A DNA stretch of 7,135 nt from Chromatiales bacterium (GTDB lineage Bacteria; Pseudomonadota; Gammaproteobacteria; UBA6429; Thiohalophilaceae): assembly GCA_024641465.1 (NCBI GenBank), contig JAHEDB010000106.1:1-7135 (forward strand), given 5' to 3'. This document shows, in pieces, positions 5,727 to 7,135 of the stretch. A program made the translations under genes and the position numbers. Under the pieces are notes generated by a model. That model was not told the DNA's origin. It was given only the letters and a program-made list of their open reading frames with translations, and did no database searches. Position 1 is the stretch's first letter. Each line of letters starts with the position of its first letter.

Positions 5727-6344
5727 TTAGAACTTCTTCATCTTGGCATCTTCGATTTCACGCGCCTTCTTGAGGATGGCGTGCAGGCCGCTGGTGTCTT
5801 TCACACCATGACCACCGAAGTATTCCATTGGGTTGAGACGCTTGGTCTTGTACATACCGATGCCGATGGGCAGTGCGGCAATGGCGGTCTTGATTCCGCT
5901 GACAAAACCGTTCATGAAGTACAGGGAAACACCCAGTTTCAGTTCGTTGACCCGGCCCTTCTTGCTCAGGTTGTCCCAGAACATCTTGGCGAACTTGCGG
6001 GTTGGCTGATTCTTGGGCGCGATGCCGAGGCGGTGCGCGTAATTGGCCAGACCGTGCATGATGTGGGTAATCGGCAACTCACGCGGACAACGGGCGATAC
6101 AGTTGTAGCATGATGTACACATCCACATGGAGCTGGAGGTCAGGACTTCTTCACGCTTACCGGCGCGAATCATCATGAACAATTCCTGCGGTGGGTGATC
6201 CCAGTGGGGCCCAAAGGGACAGGAGCCGGAGCACACGCCGCATTGCATGCACATCTTGACCCAGTTGCCTTCTTCCACATTGGCTTCGACTTCTTTCAGG
6301 AAGCTGTTGCGGTAACGTTCGACTGCTGCTGTATTAGCACTCAT
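5727..6344 (-). CDS. hdrC: HdrC-like iron-sulfur subunit (two [4Fe-4S] clusters)
   Basis: This 205-residue ferredoxin-type subunit wires electrons between the flavoprotein and HdrB. It has two canonical CxxCxxCxxxCP motifs: Cys32, 35, 38 and 42 (CMQCGVCSGSCP) and Cys76, 79, 82 and 86 (CTSCYNCIARCP). The C-terminal half (about 110-205) is basic with a mildly hydrophobic patch (YFMNGFVSG to ALPIGIGM) but no clear membrane helix. It therefore resembles the N-terminal part of QmoC without the cytochrome b domain that would reach the quinone pool. The start at 6344 is supported by AGGAG, which overlaps the stop of the upstream gene and leaves a seven-base spacer. Family assignment is firm; its operon role as part of a QmoB-HdrCB complex is inferred from gene order. 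Confidence 0.92.
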   Translation of the reverse strand: MSANTAAVERYRNSFLKEVEANVEEGNWVKMCMQCGVCSGSCPFGPHWDHPPQELFMMIRAGKREEVLTSSSMWMCTSCYNCIARCPRELPITHIMHGLANYAHRLGIAPKNQPTRKFAKMFWDNLSKKGRVNELKLGVSLYFMNGFVSGIKTAIAALPIGIGMYKTKRLNPMEYFGGHGVKDTSGLHAILKKAREIEDAKMKKF

Positions 6345-6354
6345 GGTTCAACTC

Positions 6355-7135
6355 CTAGAACTTGAAGGGGCTCATGCCGACCCTTTCGATGGCCGCGGCC
6401 ATGTCATTGATCAGCTGTGGAGCACGTTCGATATCGGTAATCGCGACCTCGTGGATGGCGACGCGTTCGGGTTCGAGACTCAGTGACTGCAGGGTGTCAT
6501 CCACCTTGCTCATACGCACGTGGGCGATCTCGGAACCTTTCACAAAGTGACACTGGTAGTTCTCACCCTTCTGGCAACCCAGCATGACGATACCGTCATA
6601 GCCACTGTTCAACGCATCGGTGACCCAGATCAGGTTGACCGAACCCAGGCAGCGCACCGGAATCACGCGGGCGAAGGCACTGTATTCAACCTTGTTCATG
6701 GCCGCCATGTCGAGTGCGGGATAGGCATCGTTTTCACAGGCCAGCACCAGCAGACGCGGCTTCTCGGAGAATTCATCCGGGATGTCGACGCTCTTTAACT
6801 GCTGACCGACCGAGTCCACCGAGTAGTTTTCAAACGAGATAACGCGTACCGGACAGGCGCCCATGCAGGTACCGCAACGGCGGCAACGGGCCTCGTTGAA
6901 TACCGGGAAACGCTGCTTGTCTTCGTCGATGGCGCCAAACGGACACTCTACCGTACAGCGTTTGCACTGAGTACAACCTTCACGGCGGAAGCTCGGGTAG
7001 GACAGGTCACCGGAACGCGGATGCGCGGCGCGGCCCTTGCCGGAGTTTTCAACCGCCTGAATCGCCTTCAGTGCGGCGCCGGTGGCGTCTTCGATGGCCT
7101 GTTGCGCGTCCATCGGACGGCGTACGGGACCACAG
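6355..7135 (-). CDS. qmoB: QmoB/HdrA-like iron-sulfur flavoprotein, C-terminal part (5' end outside window)
   Basis: The open frame runs off the window edge. The ATG at 7113 is internal: seven in-frame codons before it read CGPVRRP and continue smoothly into MDAQQAIEDATGAALKA, the characteristic end of an HdrA/Qmo flavin domain. Counting from that Met, two ferredoxin clusters follow: Cys47, 50, 53 and 57 (CTQCKRCTVECP) and Cys77, 80, 83 and 87 (CRRCGTCMGACP). Residues 120-215 form an MvhD-like domain with LACEND, VRCLGSVN, MLGCQKGENYQCHFVKG. I recall the QCHFVKG-type stretch from QmoB rather than methanogen HdrA. QmoB is part of the quinone-interacting oxidoreductase that exchanges electrons with APS reductase. 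Its FAD domain is expected upstream, outside this window. An HdrA-MvhD fusion of another Hdr complex is the main alternative. Confidence 0.82.
   Translation of the reverse strand, partial: CGPVRRPMDAQQAIEDATGAALKAIQAVENSGKGRAAHPRSGDLSYPSFRREGCTQCKRCTVECPFGAIDEDKQRFPVFNEARCRRCGTCMGACPVRVISFENYSVDSVGQQLKSVDIPDEFSEKPRLLVLACENDAYPALDMAAMNKVEYSAFARVIPVRCLGSVNLIWVTDALNSGYDGIVMLGCQKGENYQCHFVKGSEIAHVRMSKVDDTLQSLSLEPERVAIHEVAITDIERAPQLINDMAAAIERVGMSPFKF

Noticed and set aside
5281..5730. Plus-strand open frame of 149 codons
   Set aside because: It is a shadow of hdrB and has no ribosome binding site or recognisable motif.
6355..7113. ATG at 7113 as the true start of a 252-residue ferredoxin protein
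   Set aside because: The frame stays open to the window edge and the preceding codons (CGPVRRP) join naturally into a typical HdrA/Qmo sequence, so the gene is probably truncated by the window, not short.

Overview
The window is gene-dense and every convincing gene is on the minus strand, so it is best read from position 7135 down to 1. The gene content points to a proteobacterium with dissimilatory sulfur metabolism. My best guess is a gammaproteobacterial sulfur oxidiser, because QmoB/Hdr genes sit near a GTAG-type REP-like sequence. A sulfate reducer is not excluded from this window alone.

Region 1 (7135 to 4767) is the end of an electron-transfer operon. It holds the C-terminal third or so of a QmoB/HdrA-type flavoprotein (two ferredoxin clusters plus an MvhD-like domain, cut by the window edge), then hdrC, then hdrB. 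The genes are about 10 bases apart, and the Shine-Dalgarno sequences overlap the preceding stop codons. A classical intrinsic terminator follows. In canonical qmoABC operons the third gene encodes QmoC, an HdrC-like domain fused to a membrane cytochrome b. Here that position holds separate soluble HdrC and HdrB subunits. HdrB keeps both full cysteine sets for non-cubane [4Fe-4S] clusters.

Region 2 (4717 to 3574) is a monocistronic gene for an exported PstS-like solute-binding protein with a very strong ribosome binding site. Its 3' flank carries a short 9-mer repeat tract, a 12-bp palindrome and a REP-like hairpin. It ends in a second intrinsic terminator, with a 10-bp stem and a UUCG loop.

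Region 3 (3560 to 1) starts with a good extended -10 promoter, only 13 bases past that terminator. It drives a four-gene operon with abutting or ATGA-overlapping junctions: a small exported Fn3-domain membrane protein, an M20-type N-carbamoyl/allantoate amidohydrolase, an isochorismatase-family amidohydrolase (ureidoacrylate/biuret hydrolase type) and a sodium:solute symporter that leaves the window. I infer an uptake-and-hydrolysis pathway for a small nitrogenous compound with a ureide or carbamoyl group. The exact substrate cannot be read from the sequence, and the Fn3 protein has no obvious role in such a pathway.

No RNA genes, CRISPR arrays, insertion sequences or plus-strand genes were found.
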